DNA of 64,000 bases, from NCBI GenBank assembly GCA_963974715.1, contig CAXBDK010000012.1, positions 124,001-188,000 on the forward strand, read 5' to 3'. The notes below the pieces were generated by a model. That model worked only from the letters and a program-made list of their open reading frames with translations. It did not search any database and was not told where the DNA came from. The DNA comes from Sediminicola sp963974715. GTDB lineage: Bacteria; Bacteroidota; Bacteroidia; Flavobacteriales; Flavobacteriaceae. Within the stretch, counting starts at the first letter, position 1. The number at the start of each line of letters is the position of its first letter. A program made the translations under genes and the position numbers. Below, piece by piece: positions 36,183 through 45,500 of the stretch.

Positions 36183-37100
36183 TCAGTTAAAACTTGCCCT
36201 GAACTCGATTGGGCTCATATTGACTTTACTTTTGAAAAGCCTGGAAAATGATTGGGGATGTTCAAAACCCAAACCATAGGCAACCTCGGCAACGGTCAAG
36301 TCGGAAGTACTCAGCATTTCCTTGGCTTTTTCGATGATCTTGCTCTGTATATACTGCTGTGTGTTAAGGCCGATCAGGTTGCGAAGCATATCACTGAGGT
36401 AGTAAGGCGAAACGTTCATGACGGAAGCTATATGTCTCACTGAGGGCATGCCATGTTGTGATGGCCCATCAATTGTCAAATACCGGTCCAAATAATCGTC
36501 CAGTTGGGCAAGCAGATGATCGCTTTGGCCTTTTCGCGTGATGAACTGCCGTTTGTAATACCGGTTGCAATAATTGAGCAGTAGTTCAATCTGCGCTACG
36601 ATCACATCCTGGCTAAAATCATCGATCCTGCTGCTCAATTCATCATCTATTATACTAAAAACGGATTGGACCGTTCCTCTTTCCCGTTCGGAAAGATGCA
36701 AGGCTTCGTTGGCGGCATACGAAAAGTAGCCGTAGGCCTTTATTTTTCTCGCCAAGGGGTAGGACAGTAAGAAATCCGGATGAACGAGCAATATGGTGCC
36801 ATTGGCGGGCATCTCGCCGTTCGGGCTTTCAAATACCTGCTTGGGAGCTGTAAAGACCATGCCCCCTTCACCAAAATCATAATGGTTCTGCCCGTATTTT
36901 GCTTGGCCGCACAGTCCGGTTTTAAAGGCTATCTTATAAAAATCCATGACCATTGATCTCGGAAAATTATCAGGTAGGTTTTGTAGGGAACCGATATCGA
37001 TCAAACTTACCATTGGGTGCAGGGGGGCAGCTAGCCCGAACACCCGATGGAAGTCGCTGAGCGATTCAAATTTGTAAGGGGGATCGACCTGTCTTTTCAT
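36183..37100 (-). CDS. AraC-family transcriptional regulator
   Basis: 305 aa. The N-terminal ligand domain (about residues 1-170) is followed by a C-terminal AraC HTH with VAEVAYGLGFEHPQSFSRLFKSKVNMSP. It lies 16 bp downstream of the SDR gene 37117 on the same strand, so it probably regulates that oxidoreductase and its neighbour. Confidence 0.88.
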   Translation of the reverse strand: MKRQVDPPYKFESLSDFHRVFGLAAPLHPMVSLIDIGSLQNLPDNFPRSMVMDFYKIAFKTGLCGQAKYGQNHYDFGEGGMVFTAPKQVFESPNGEMPANGTILLVHPDFLLSYPLARKIKAYGYFSYAANEALHLSERERGTVQSVFSIIDDELSSRIDDFSQDVIVAQIELLLNYCNRYYKRQFITRKGQSDHLLAQLDDYLDRYLTIDGPSQHGMPSVRHIASVMNVSPYYLSDMLRNLIGLNTQQYIQSKIIEKAKEMLSTSDLTVAEVAYGLGFEHPQSFSRLFKSKVNMSPIEFRASFN

Positions 37101-37116
37101 TTTGCTAATTTAAGGT

Positions 37117-37854
37117 TTACCAAGGACAATCCCCTGTCTTGGGATTATGTTCCTCGCTGATAAATTTACCTGTGGGGCCATCTTCACCTATCATGGCATA
37201 TTTGCGTATACGCGAACCCGCTTCCTGTACCGTACCGGTACCCCGATGGCCGTTAAAGTCAGTGGCCACAAAACCAGGGCAAACGGCATTTACCTTAAAA
37301 GGCGTATCGTGCAGTTCGTACGCCAGGTTAATGGTGTACATGTTCATGGCTGCCTTGGATGCAGGGTATACCGCTGCTTTGTGGGAGTAATACTTCCACG
37401 TGGGATCGCAGTGCAGGGTAAGGGAGCAACCGCTTGAAGATACGTTCACGATACGTGGCCGGGGCGATTTTTTGAGCATATCCATAAATGCCTGGGTCAC
37501 TCGCACCACTTCGTAAACATTGGTATCGAAGACTTGCCTGAATTGTTCGATGCCCGCTTCCAAGGCTGCCTGTGGCCGCCCCCCGTTGATGCCTGCATTG
37601 TTGATGAGCACATCCAACACCGCCGTTTTCTTCCCTATTTCAAGCCGTGCGGCTTTTACGGAACTGTCATCGGTTACATCCAACTGTACGGCCTGGACAT
37701 TATATAAACCTTCCGCTTGTAATTGCTCCACTGCCTTTAGGCCGTTTTCAAGATTACGGCTTCCCAAGAAAACAAAATATCCGTTTTGCAGTAATTGTCT
37801 TGCCGTTTCGTAGCCAATACTTTTGTTGGCTCCCGTTATAAGTGCTTTTATCAT
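37117..37854 (-). CDS. short-chain dehydrogenase/reductase
   Basis: 245 aa from the ATG at 37854; a GTG six codons upstream is less likely. Classical SDR motifs are present: cofactor loop GANKSIGYE near the N-terminus, NNAG (about residue 85) and catalytic YPASK (about 162-166, after an insertion SHKAAV). NADP(H) preference and substrate are unknown. Groups with an AraC regulator and an NmrA-type protein. Confidence 0.88.
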   Translation of the reverse strand: MIKALITGANKSIGYETARQLLQNGYFVFLGSRNLENGLKAVEQLQAEGLYNVQAVQLDVTDDSSVKAARLEIGKKTAVLDVLINNAGINGGRPQAALEAGIEQFRQVFDTNVYEVVRVTQAFMDMLKKSPRPRIVNVSSSGCSLTLHCDPTWKYYSHKAAVYPASKAAMNMYTINLAYELHDTPFKVNAVCPGFVATDFNGHRGTGTVQEAGSRIRKYAMIGEDGPTGKFISEEHNPKTGDCPW

Positions 37855-37954
37855 TTTTCCGTTTTGACCCACCGAGTGGGATTTATAATTCCCCGACGCC
37901 TATGCAGGAAAGCTTTTTGTTTTTGGGCCATAGGCCACTTGAGTTTTCCGGCAT

Positions 37955-38860
37955 TTACCGGATGCAATGGTTCACGGCAAATTCTTTGGCAAAATCGACC
38001 AGTTTTACGTTTCCAAATGTGGGCCTATGCCGGTAAAAATCTTCGAACAGCATTCCGCTGCGCTGACTTGCCTGCATTTCTACCATACCCTGTGCAATTT
38101 TGGGATTTATGCCCATTCCCAGCATGCCGTTCAGCATTTCTTCATCGGAAATTTGTACCCACTTCAAGCCGGGATTGCCAATCGCCTCCCCTAATATTTT
38201 CGCAACCTCATTGGGCGATGCTTCGTCACTTGCGATATATCGCACCTTTCTTCCATGGAAGGGCCGGTCCATTTCTTCCGCAATAGTGGCGGCAATATCA
38301 AGTGGCGATACCCATGGCTCTTTTCTGTCGCCCCCATAGGTTGAAATTATGGAACCGCTATCCTTGATACTTTTCATGGACCGGTATAGATTGGTGTAGA
38401 AACCGACCGGTCGCATAAATTTGATGGCGATGTCATCGGGCAATCCACCCAGGATATTCTCAACATCGTGGTGTGCGGAAAGGGAGCCATAACCAGTAGC
38501 GCTATGGGCACCTACACTGCTCAGGTGTACGATCTTTTTTACGCCGGAAGCCAACACCGCCTGTACATAATTGTTGCCGATGAGGTGGAACCCTGCCAGA
38601 AAATCCACCTCTTTATCAAAAATGCTCCCGATGCCTTCCCATGCCTCCATAAGATAAACCATGTCGGCACCATTGAAAGTGGCCGCCAGAAAAGCGGCAT
38701 CCTGAATGGAGCCAATGGCAGCGGTAGCACCCAATGCCACAATTTCTTTTTGCCTTTCGGCCCTGCTGCTTATTACGGTGACGGAATGCCCATTTTGTAC
38801 CAAGGCAGGTGCAAGCGATCTTCCGATGTTCCCCAATGAACCTGTAATGACTATTTTCAT
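37955..38860 (-). CDS. NmrA-like NAD(P)-binding protein
   Basis: 301 aa atypical SDR of the NmrA / NAD(P)H-binding family. The glycine-rich loop is ITGSLGNIGRSLAPAL at residues 4-19, and a typical ADMVYLMEAWEG and HLSSVGAHS follow. It lacks a YxxxK pair at the classical place, as expected for NmrA types. Its promoter is overlapped by a perfect palindrome (38872-38887). Function may be redox sensing or quinone reduction. Confidence 0.82.
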   Translation of the reverse strand: MKIVITGSLGNIGRSLAPALVQNGHSVTVISSRAERQKEIVALGATAAIGSIQDAAFLAATFNGADMVYLMEAWEGIGSIFDKEVDFLAGFHLIGNNYVQAVLASGVKKIVHLSSVGAHSATGYGSLSAHHDVENILGGLPDDIAIKFMRPVGFYTNLYRSMKSIKDSGSIISTYGGDRKEPWVSPLDIAATIAEEMDRPFHGRKVRYIASDEASPNEVAKILGEAIGNPGLKWVQISDEEMLNGMLGMGINPKIAQGMVEMQASQRSGMLFEDFYRHRPTFGNVKLVDFAKEFAVNHCIR

Positions 38861-38871
38861 ATTGCTGTTTT

Positions 38872-38887
38872 TTTGTACTGGTACAAA
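38872..38887. promoter_or_regulatory. palindromic operator over the NmrA gene promoter
   Basis: TTTGTAC-TG-GTACAAA is a perfect 7-2-7 palindrome 12 bases before the ATG at 38860. It overlaps a minus-strand -7 box TAGCTTTG (38884-38891). A repressor bound here would block transcription; the HxlR protein encoded nearby is a candidate. Confidence 0.6.
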
Positions 38888-38891
38888 GCTA

Positions 38892-39212
38892 GACAGTGAT
38901 CATATAACCGATGTAACCGAATTGGGGGATTATGTAGCAGGATCGGGATGGCTCAAATCCTACTTTGTATCCCAAGAGACTTTGCCCGACCATGCCTTTG
39001 GTTCATTTTTGGAAGCGTTGTGCGTACCTAAGACGATGTTCATAAAGCGGAAATTACGGGCCGCGGTCATTCACTGTATCATATAAGGGGGTCCTATACA
39101 GAAAGGGTTTTACGTCGCACCTCTTTAAAGGTTTACGAGTATAGCCATAGCGTTATTGGGCGATGGACAGGGAAAGAAACCGAACGGTAAGGGGAATGGA
39201 AGAAAAAACGTT
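38892..39212. other. intergenic region between NmrA and HxlR genes
   Basis: About 320 bases without a recognisable gene. A plus-strand frame continues through part of it, but it is antisense to the NmrA gene at its start and has no recognisable motif. Confidence 0.45.
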
Positions 39213-39563
39213 TTACCGACTTTTATTTTTCCCTTGCATTTTCTGTTTAAAATCGACCGACCATTGTTTCATTTGATCAAGAATGGGTTTGAGCGTTAAG
39301 GCTTCCTCGCGAAGGCTATATTCCACGGTGATGGGAACGGTATTGAAGGTACGGCGATCTAAGATACCGATCGCTTCCAGATCTTTCAATTCCTTGATCA
39401 GCATTTTGGGCGAAATGCCCGTAACATCCCTTTCCAGTTCCTTGAACCTTTTTTTGCCAAAGTATAGGCTGGTAAGTATCAAAAGCTTCCATTTTCCGCC
39501 CAATACCTGCAGGATAAACCGTAGATCATCCACATCCATTACACAATCCTGATTGTTTTTCAT
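39213..39563 (-). CDS. HxlR-family transcriptional regulator
   Basis: 116 aa winged-helix regulator. The signature DDLRFILQVLGGKWKLLILTSL and FKELERDVTGISPKMLIKELKDLE (in parts) are typical of HxlR/YodB proteins, which often sense quinones or electrophiles through an N-terminal cysteine; here Cys7 is present (NQDCVMD). It is divergent from an SDR gene, and palindromes lie between the two. Confidence 0.93.
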   Translation of the reverse strand: MKNNQDCVMDVDDLRFILQVLGGKWKLLILTSLYFGKKRFKELERDVTGISPKMLIKELKDLEAIGILDRRTFNTVPITVEYSLREEALTLKPILDQMKQWSVDFKQKMQGKNKSR

Positions 39564-39608
39564 ATTTGTTTTTTGATAAACTATTGATAAATAACAATAG
39601 TAACATTT

Positions 39609-39648
39609 AGTATATTAATATACTTATTGGTAACTACTTGCAAAAGTA
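39609..39648. promoter_or_regulatory. two palindromes in the HxlR/SDR divergent region
   Basis: AGTATATTAATATACT (39609-39624) is a perfect 16-bp palindrome. TACTT-GCAA-AAGTA (39635-39648) is a perfect 5-4-5 repeat. Both share the TACT/AGTA ends known from operators of HxlR/YodB regulators, so autoregulation and SDR control are likely. Confidence 0.6.
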
Positions 39649-39691
39649 TAGTATAGGGCTTAATTTTACAAATTATACATACCAAAAGGAT

Positions 39692-40465
39692 ATGAGACTA
39701 AACGGCAATACGGTACTGATTACAGGTGGGGGTACGGGGATAGGCCTGGCTCTGGCCGAAATCTTTTTAAAGAATGGGAACAACGTAATAATCTGTGGCA
39801 GGAGCAGAACAAGCTTGGAGAGCGCAAAGAATAAATTTCCGGAACTTCACACAATTGTAGCCGATGTGAGTTCCGGCAGTGGAAGGGAAAACCTGAAAAC
39901 CGAGTTGAACGAGCGCTTTCCAAAATTGAACGTGCTCATAAACAATGCGGGAAATTATAACATTGCCGATTTTAGGCAGAATGAATTCATTGAGACGTTC
40001 CAAAATGAAGTGGGCACAAATTTGGTCGCTCCCGTTGCATTGAGCCACATGTTACTTCCCCTTTTAGAGAAGCAGGCAGCATCCACGATAGTAAATGTTA
40101 CCACTGGCTATGTGTTCCTGGCTTCGGCACAATCGGCCGGATATAGTGCCAGTAAGACCGCATTGCATGTAATGACACAGGGACTGCGGTTTCAATTTCG
40201 AAAAAGTACGGTCCGTATAGTTGAGGTAGTACCGCCAACCGTGGAAACAGAAATGTCCAAGATGCACAAAGTCTCCAAGATGGGCCGTGAAGAATTCGCA
40301 CAAAAAGTATTTAAAGGGCTTATAAACGGGCAGGATGAAATCGTAATCGGCATGTCGAAGGTGGCACATCTTTTAGCGCGTCTTGCTCCAAAGTTTGGCT
40401 TTAGGACCATGAACGTACAAGAGGAAAAATTGCGGATAGAAAGGGAAAAAAATAACTTGGATTGA
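39692..40465 (+). CDS. short-chain dehydrogenase/reductase (DltE/YdfG type)
   Basis: 257 aa from the ATG at 39692, preceded by AAAAGGA, which is rare help from a Shine-Dalgarno-like sequence; an upstream TTG in frame is less likely. Motifs: TGGGTGIGLALAE near the N-terminus, NNAGNY and catalytic YSASK. Divergent HxlR regulation suggests induction by electrophilic or quinone stress; the substrate is unknown. Confidence 0.9.
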   Translation: MRLNGNTVLITGGGTGIGLALAEIFLKNGNNVIICGRSRTSLESAKNKFPELHTIVADVSSGSGRENLKTELNERFPKLNVLINNAGNYNIADFRQNEFIETFQNEVGTNLVAPVALSHMLLPLLEKQAASTIVNVTTGYVFLASAQSAGYSASKTALHVMTQGLRFQFRKSTVRIVEVVPPTVETEMSKMHKVSKMGREEFAQKVFKGLINGQDEIVIGMSKVAHLLARLAPKFGFRTMNVQEEKLRIEREKNNLD

Positions 40466-40506
40466 GGTTTGGGCTGTAAAAGGAATGCTTCCTTGTTACG
40501 GTTATT

Positions 40507-41262
40507 TCACTTCCGTAACTTCCCGATCTCCTGTCTTAAGTCCATCCACATGGCGTGGAAACTGTCCGGCAGCTTGTCCTCCTTGCGGTGCGTGCGGCCG
40601 ATATGGAATCGGTACTCCCAAATTTCCAGGACCTCTTCCGAGGGCACCGTATAGGGCGGATAAAAGTCGTTGTCCGATTCCACCCATAACAGATCCCCCT
40701 GCAGCCGCTGCAGCCGCTTGTACACGATCCCCTCGTTCACCGTTACCAGGATATAGGTACTGCCCCGTTTTAGATCCGAAAGCGATTCCATATATTCACC
40801 TACCACGATCGACCCGTCACCCAACGGGGGCATGGAATCCCCTTCCACGGGAAAGCCCCTGTACTTTCCCGATCCCAAAAAGGGCACCGATACCTGGGGC
40901 AGGGACTCGATGTACTCCGGGTCCGAATAACCGCCCAGATAGCCCGCCTTCGCTTTTTGCAGCACCACCTCTATAAGGTTGTCGCCCTTGGGGTCCACCG
41001 TTATGGGCAACAGGATCCGGTTGTTCTCCAATTGCAGCAACTGCTCCGAGGGGACCTTTCGGAGCTCCACGGTCAGCAATAGGTCGATGCTAATATGGTA
41101 GAAGCGGGAGATGGCCACCAAGATCTCGGCAGGGGGCGTATTGCTCCCGTCCTCGTACTTGCGGTACCGGTCCCTGTGCAGCTGCATGGCCTCGGCCGCC
41201 TCCGTCTGGGAGAGGTTACGTTTGTTCCTCAGGTATTTCAGGTTATCCGCTATATGGAGCAT
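40507..41262 (-). CDS. LexA-like repressor (XRE HTH + S24 peptidase)
   Basis: 251 aa from the ATG at 41262 (MLHIADNLKYLR). An N-terminal Cro/CI-type HTH (about residues 5-60) is followed by an S24 self-cleavage domain. A likely Ala-Gly cleavage bond lies in QKAKAGYLGGY, the catalytic serine in VEGDSMPPLGDGS, and a lysine in NEGIVYKRL. It is divergent from dinB across a palindromic promoter, so it should repress itself and the dinB-dnaE operon until DNA damage triggers cleavage. Confidence 0.9.
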   Translation of the reverse strand: MLHIADNLKYLRNKRNLSQTEAAEAMQLHRDRYRKYEDGSNTPPAEILVAISRFYHISIDLLLTVELRKVPSEQLLQLENNRILLPITVDPKGDNLIEVVLQKAKAGYLGGYSDPEYIESLPQVSVPFLGSGKYRGFPVEGDSMPPLGDGSIVVGEYMESLSDLKRGSTYILVTVNEGIVYKRLQRLQGDLLWVESDNDFYPPYTVPSEEVLEIWEYRFHIGRTHRKEDKLPDSFHAMWMDLRQEIGKLRK

Positions 41263-41275
41263 CCTAAATGTTAAT

Positions 41276-41331
41276 GGGATTATTAATCCCGCCAAAGATA
41301 GATCATTTCGGGATTATCCATCCTAATTTTG
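41276..41331. promoter_or_regulatory. SOS-like operator and dinB promoter
   Basis: GGGATTA-T-TAATCCC (41276-41290) is a perfect 7-1-7 palindrome. A second half-site, GGGATTATCCATCC, lies at 41310-41323, directly before the dinB -7 box TAATTTTG (41324-41331). Placement suits repression of both divergent genes by the LexA-like protein. Confidence 0.7.
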
Positions 41332-41348
41332 TAGAACAAATTTAGTTG

Positions 41349-42503
41349 ATGATGGAGCGTGCGATCGTACATATGGACCTTGATACCTTTTTCGTTTCCT
41401 GCGAAAGGCTTGCCGATTCGGCCCTTAACGGTATTCCGCTGATCATAGGCGGCGGGGATAGGGGAGTGGTGGCCTCGTGCAGTTATGAGGCCAGAAAATT
41501 CGGTGTACGCTCGGCCATGCCCATCCGTATGGCGGTACGGCTATGCCCACAGGCCAAGATCATACGGGGCGATATGGAACGCTATTCCCGGTTGTCCCTA
41601 CAGGTCACCGAGGTGATCGCCGAACGTGCCCCCGTGGTGGAAAAGGCGAGCATAGACGAACATTACCTCGACATCACGGGCATGGACCGTTTTTACGGCT
41701 GTTACAAGTGGACCACCGAACTGGCCCAATCGGTGACCAGGGAAACGGGCCTGCCCATCAGTTTCGCCCTCTCCGTTAACAAGACCGTGGCCAAGATCGG
41801 GACGGGGGAGTCCAAGCCCATCGGGAAATTGGAGATCCCACAGCAGATGGTACGGCCGTTTATGGACCCGCTGTCCATCAAAAAACTCCCCATGTTGGGC
41901 GATGTCACCTACCGGCTCCTCTCCCGTATCGGGATCCGTACCATAAGGACACTTTCCGAAATGCCCCTGGACGTGATCCAACAGCTCCTCGGCAAGAACG
42001 GGATGGAACTGTGGAAAAAGGCCAACGGCATCGATACCAATTCGGTGGAGCCCTATCGGGACCGAAAGTCCCTTTCCACCGACCGGACCTTTCTGGAGGA
42101 TTCCATGGACATTCCCATGATCCGGGCCATCCTGGTGGGCATGGTGGAAAAACTGGCCTTTCAGCTGAGGTCGGAAGAGTGGCTGACCTCCACCGTGGTG
42201 GTCAAGATCAGATATGCCGATTTCAACACCCTTACCAGACAGCGCAGGATCCCCTATACCTCCGCCGACCACCAACTGATCGGGACCGTTATGGACCTCT
42301 TTACCGAACTGTACGACCGTAGGGTACGGCTGCGCCTGGTCGGGATCAGTTTCCAGGGACTCGTGCGCGGCACCTATCAGATCGATATGTTCGAGGATAC
42401 CATCGAGATGCTCTCCCTCTACCGTGCCATGGACAAAATGAAGAACCGTTTCGGCTTTGCCTCCGTGGGCCGTGCCAGCACCGTTCTCGCCAACAAACTA
42501 TAA
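41349..42503 (+). CDS. dinB: Y-family DNA polymerase (DinB/Pol IV-like)
   Basis: 384 aa translesion polymerase. The start may be the ATG at 41349 or the next one at 41352. Catalytic residues are in HMDLDTFFVSCE near the N-terminus and ASIDEHYLDITG (about residues 103-114; the SIDE acidic pair is kept, though the usual Ala after it is His). The thumb and little-finger domains follow. It is 5 bp upstream of the dnaE-like gene, so both are one operon. Confidence 0.93.
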   Translation: MMERAIVHMDLDTFFVSCERLADSALNGIPLIIGGGDRGVVASCSYEARKFGVRSAMPIRMAVRLCPQAKIIRGDMERYSRLSLQVTEVIAERAPVVEKASIDEHYLDITGMDRFYGCYKWTTELAQSVTRETGLPISFALSVNKTVAKIGTGESKPIGKLEIPQQMVRPFMDPLSIKKLPMLGDVTYRLLSRIGIRTIRTLSEMPLDVIQQLLGKNGMELWKKANGIDTNSVEPYRDRKSLSTDRTFLEDSMDIPMIRAILVGMVEKLAFQLRSEEWLTSTVVVKIRYADFNTLTRQRRIPYTSADHQLIGTVMDLFTELYDRRVRLRLVGISFQGLVRGTYQIDMFEDTIEMLSLYRAMDKMKNRFGFASVGRASTVLANKL

Positions 42504-42508
42504 GTGTT

Positions 42509-45500
42509 ATGTACCTGAACTGCCATTCCCAACATTCCCTGCGCTACGGGACCATCCCCGTAAAGGATCTGGTGCAGCTTGGCGTAGACAATGGGGCGAC
42601 CGCCATGGGGCTGACGGACATCAATACCGGCACGGCCATCTACGAGTTCGTAAGGGAATGTACCGCTGTGGGCATCAAGCCCCTTGTGGGCATGGAGTTC
42701 CGGAACGGCAACGAACCCCTCTATATCGCACTGGCCATGGACGTTTCCGGCTTTGGGGAGATGAACCGGTATCTGACGGGCCATAACCTTTCCGGTCGCC
42801 CATTGCCACCAGTAGCGCCCCCGTTCAAAAAAGTGTTCGTGATCTACCCCTTGGCCAAGGCCCCGGAAGACCTTAAGGACAACGAGTATATCGGGGTCGC
42901 TCCGGCCGATATCAACAGACTGGTGGCCGACAAATGGAAATCACGGACCCATAAAATGGTGGTCCTGCACCCGGTAAGCTTCCGAACCAAAAGGGAGTTC
43001 AACCTCCACAGGATCCTAAGGGCCGTGGATGGCAATACGCTGCTTTCCAAACTGGATCCAAATGACCATGGAGGCCCCTCGGAACAAATGCTCCCCCTGC
43101 CACAATTGTTGGATAGGTATCGGGACCATCCCCGACTGATCGAGAACACCCAACGACTGATCGATGGCTGCGATTTCCGGTTCGACTTCACCACCCCCAA
43201 GAACAAGAAGTATTATACCAAGGACCGCAAGGGGGACATGGCCCTGCTCTCCAGTTTGGCACGGCACGGACTTATCTGGCGCTACGGCCCCAATAATGCC
43301 CAGGCGAGGGAACGGATGGAAAGGGAGCTGAAGGTGATCGATGAACTGGAATTTAGCGGCTACTTTCTGATCACCTGGGACATCGTCCGGTATAGCAATT
43401 CCATGGGCTTTATGCACATCGGACGGGGCAGTGGCGCCAACAGCATCGTCAGTTACTGTCTGGGGATCACCGACATCTGCCCGTTGGAGCTGGACCTCTA
43501 TTTTGAGCGGTTCCTGAACCTGAACCGCAAACGGCCGCCCGATTTCGACATCGACTGGTCCTGGAAGGAACGGGACACCATCCTGGAATATATCTTCGAC
43601 CGCTACGGCAGGGACCATGTGGCCTTCTGTGGCACCATTGTGGAATTCAAGTTCCGCTCCACCGTAAGGGAGATCGGCAAGGTCTTCGGCCTGCCCAAGG
43701 AGGAGCTGGACCTCTTGGCCACAGGGGCCTATCCCGAAAGCTCCCACAGTTCCGTTTCCAGAATGGTCATGGACTACGCCAAAATGCTCAGGGGCTTTCC
43801 CAACCAGCGCAGCATGCACTCTTGCGGGATCCTGATATCCGAGACGCCCATTACCGATTACTCCGTCCTGGAACTCCCGCCCAAGGGCTTTCCCATCGTG
43901 CTGTTCGACATGCACGTGGCCGAGGACATCGGCTTCGACAAGTTCGACATCCTGAGCCAACGGGGCCTGGGCCATCTGGACGAATGCGTAAAACTGATCG
44001 AAAGCAACAGGGGCGAACGGGTACAGATCCGGGACACCGCCCTCTCCAAGGACAACGCGGCCTGCAACCGCTACCTACAGGTGGGGCGGACCATTGGCTG
44101 TTTTTACATCGAGAGCCCGGCCATGCGGGGACTGCTCCGAAGGCTAAAGTGCGATAACTACAGGACCTTGGTGGCCGCTTCCTCCATTATCCGTCCCGGG
44201 GTGGCACAGTCGGGTATGATGGCCGAATACATTTTTCGGCACAATTATCCCGATCGCTTTGAATATTTCCATCCAGTGTTCGAGCAGCAGTTGGGCGAGA
44301 CCTATGGGATCATGGTCTATCAGGAGGACGTTATCAAGATTGCCCTGGGCTATGCGGGTGTCCCCGCAACGGATGGCGACATCCTACGTAGGGCCATGAG
44401 CGGCAAGGGGCGGTCCTTGGAGGCCCTGCAGAAGGTAAAGGACAATTTCTTCAGCTGCTGTGCGGAAAAGGGCCATCCACTGGCATTGAGCCAAGAGATC
44501 TACCGCCAGATCGAATCCTTTGCGGGCTACTCATTCTGTAAGGCCCATTCCGCTTCCTATGCGGTGGAGAGTTACCAGAGCCTGTACCTGAAGGTGCACT
44601 ATCCGGTGGAATTTATGGTGGCCGTCATCAATAACCAGGGCGGCTTTTACAGAACGGAGGTATACGTACACGAGGCCCGGATGTCCGGGGCCGTGATCCA
44701 TTGCCCATGCGTCAACAAGAGCATGGGGGACACCACCCTATATGGTAGGGACGTCTATCTGGGACTTTTGTTGTTGCACGGACTGGACGGGAAGATGGCG
44801 GTAAAGATCGTGGCGGAGCGTAAAAAGAACGGGGATTATGAAAGTCTGGAGGACTTTTTGGACCGGGTTCCTATCGGGATCGAGACCCTACAGTTGCTGA
44901 TCTGCATAGGGGCCTTTCGTTTTACGGGCATGACCAAGAACGAGCTGTTGGTACGGGCCAGGCTTATCCTGGTCAATTACAGGCCCGAGAGCCGGGAGCC
45001 CATGCTGCTAAGGGAACCCGTAAAACGGTACAAGCTCCCCGAACTGCCCAGGTCCCGTTTTGAGGACGCCTTTGACGAGATCGAACTCTTGGGCTTTCCG
45101 GTATCCTGTTCACCGTTCGACCTCTTAAAGACCAACTATAGGGGAGATGTCATGGCCTCGGAACTGGTGGCCCACCATAAAAAACAGGTTCGTATGTTGG
45201 CCTATCTGGTATCCCGCAAACAGGTGCCCACCAAAATGGGGGACATGTTCTTCGGTACCTGGATCGATGTGGAGGGGGCATTTTTCGATACCGCCCATTT
45301 TGCGGACTGCCTGCGGAAATATCCCTTTTTGGGCGGGGGCTGTTACCTGCTCTTGGGCACGGTGGAGGTGGACTACCACTTCCCCACCATCACCATCACC
45401 AAAATGGCAAAGATGCCCTTTGTCCCCGACCCCCGCTATGCCCACGAACCCGATGCCTCCTACAAGGCCCACCACAGGTTACGGGAGGATGTCAGCAGTA

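Noticed and set aside
36010..36279. 89-codon plus-strand frame near the AraC gene
   Set aside because: It overlaps the AraC gene end antisense and has no motif.
41598..42275. 225-codon minus-strand frame inside dinB
   Set aside because: Antisense shadow of a certain Y-family polymerase gene; Gly/His-rich translation without motifs.
43016..43975. 319-codon minus-strand frame inside the dnaE-like gene
   Set aside because: It lies antisense to a gene with clear polymerase motifs; long shadow frames are expected in this GC-rich stretch.
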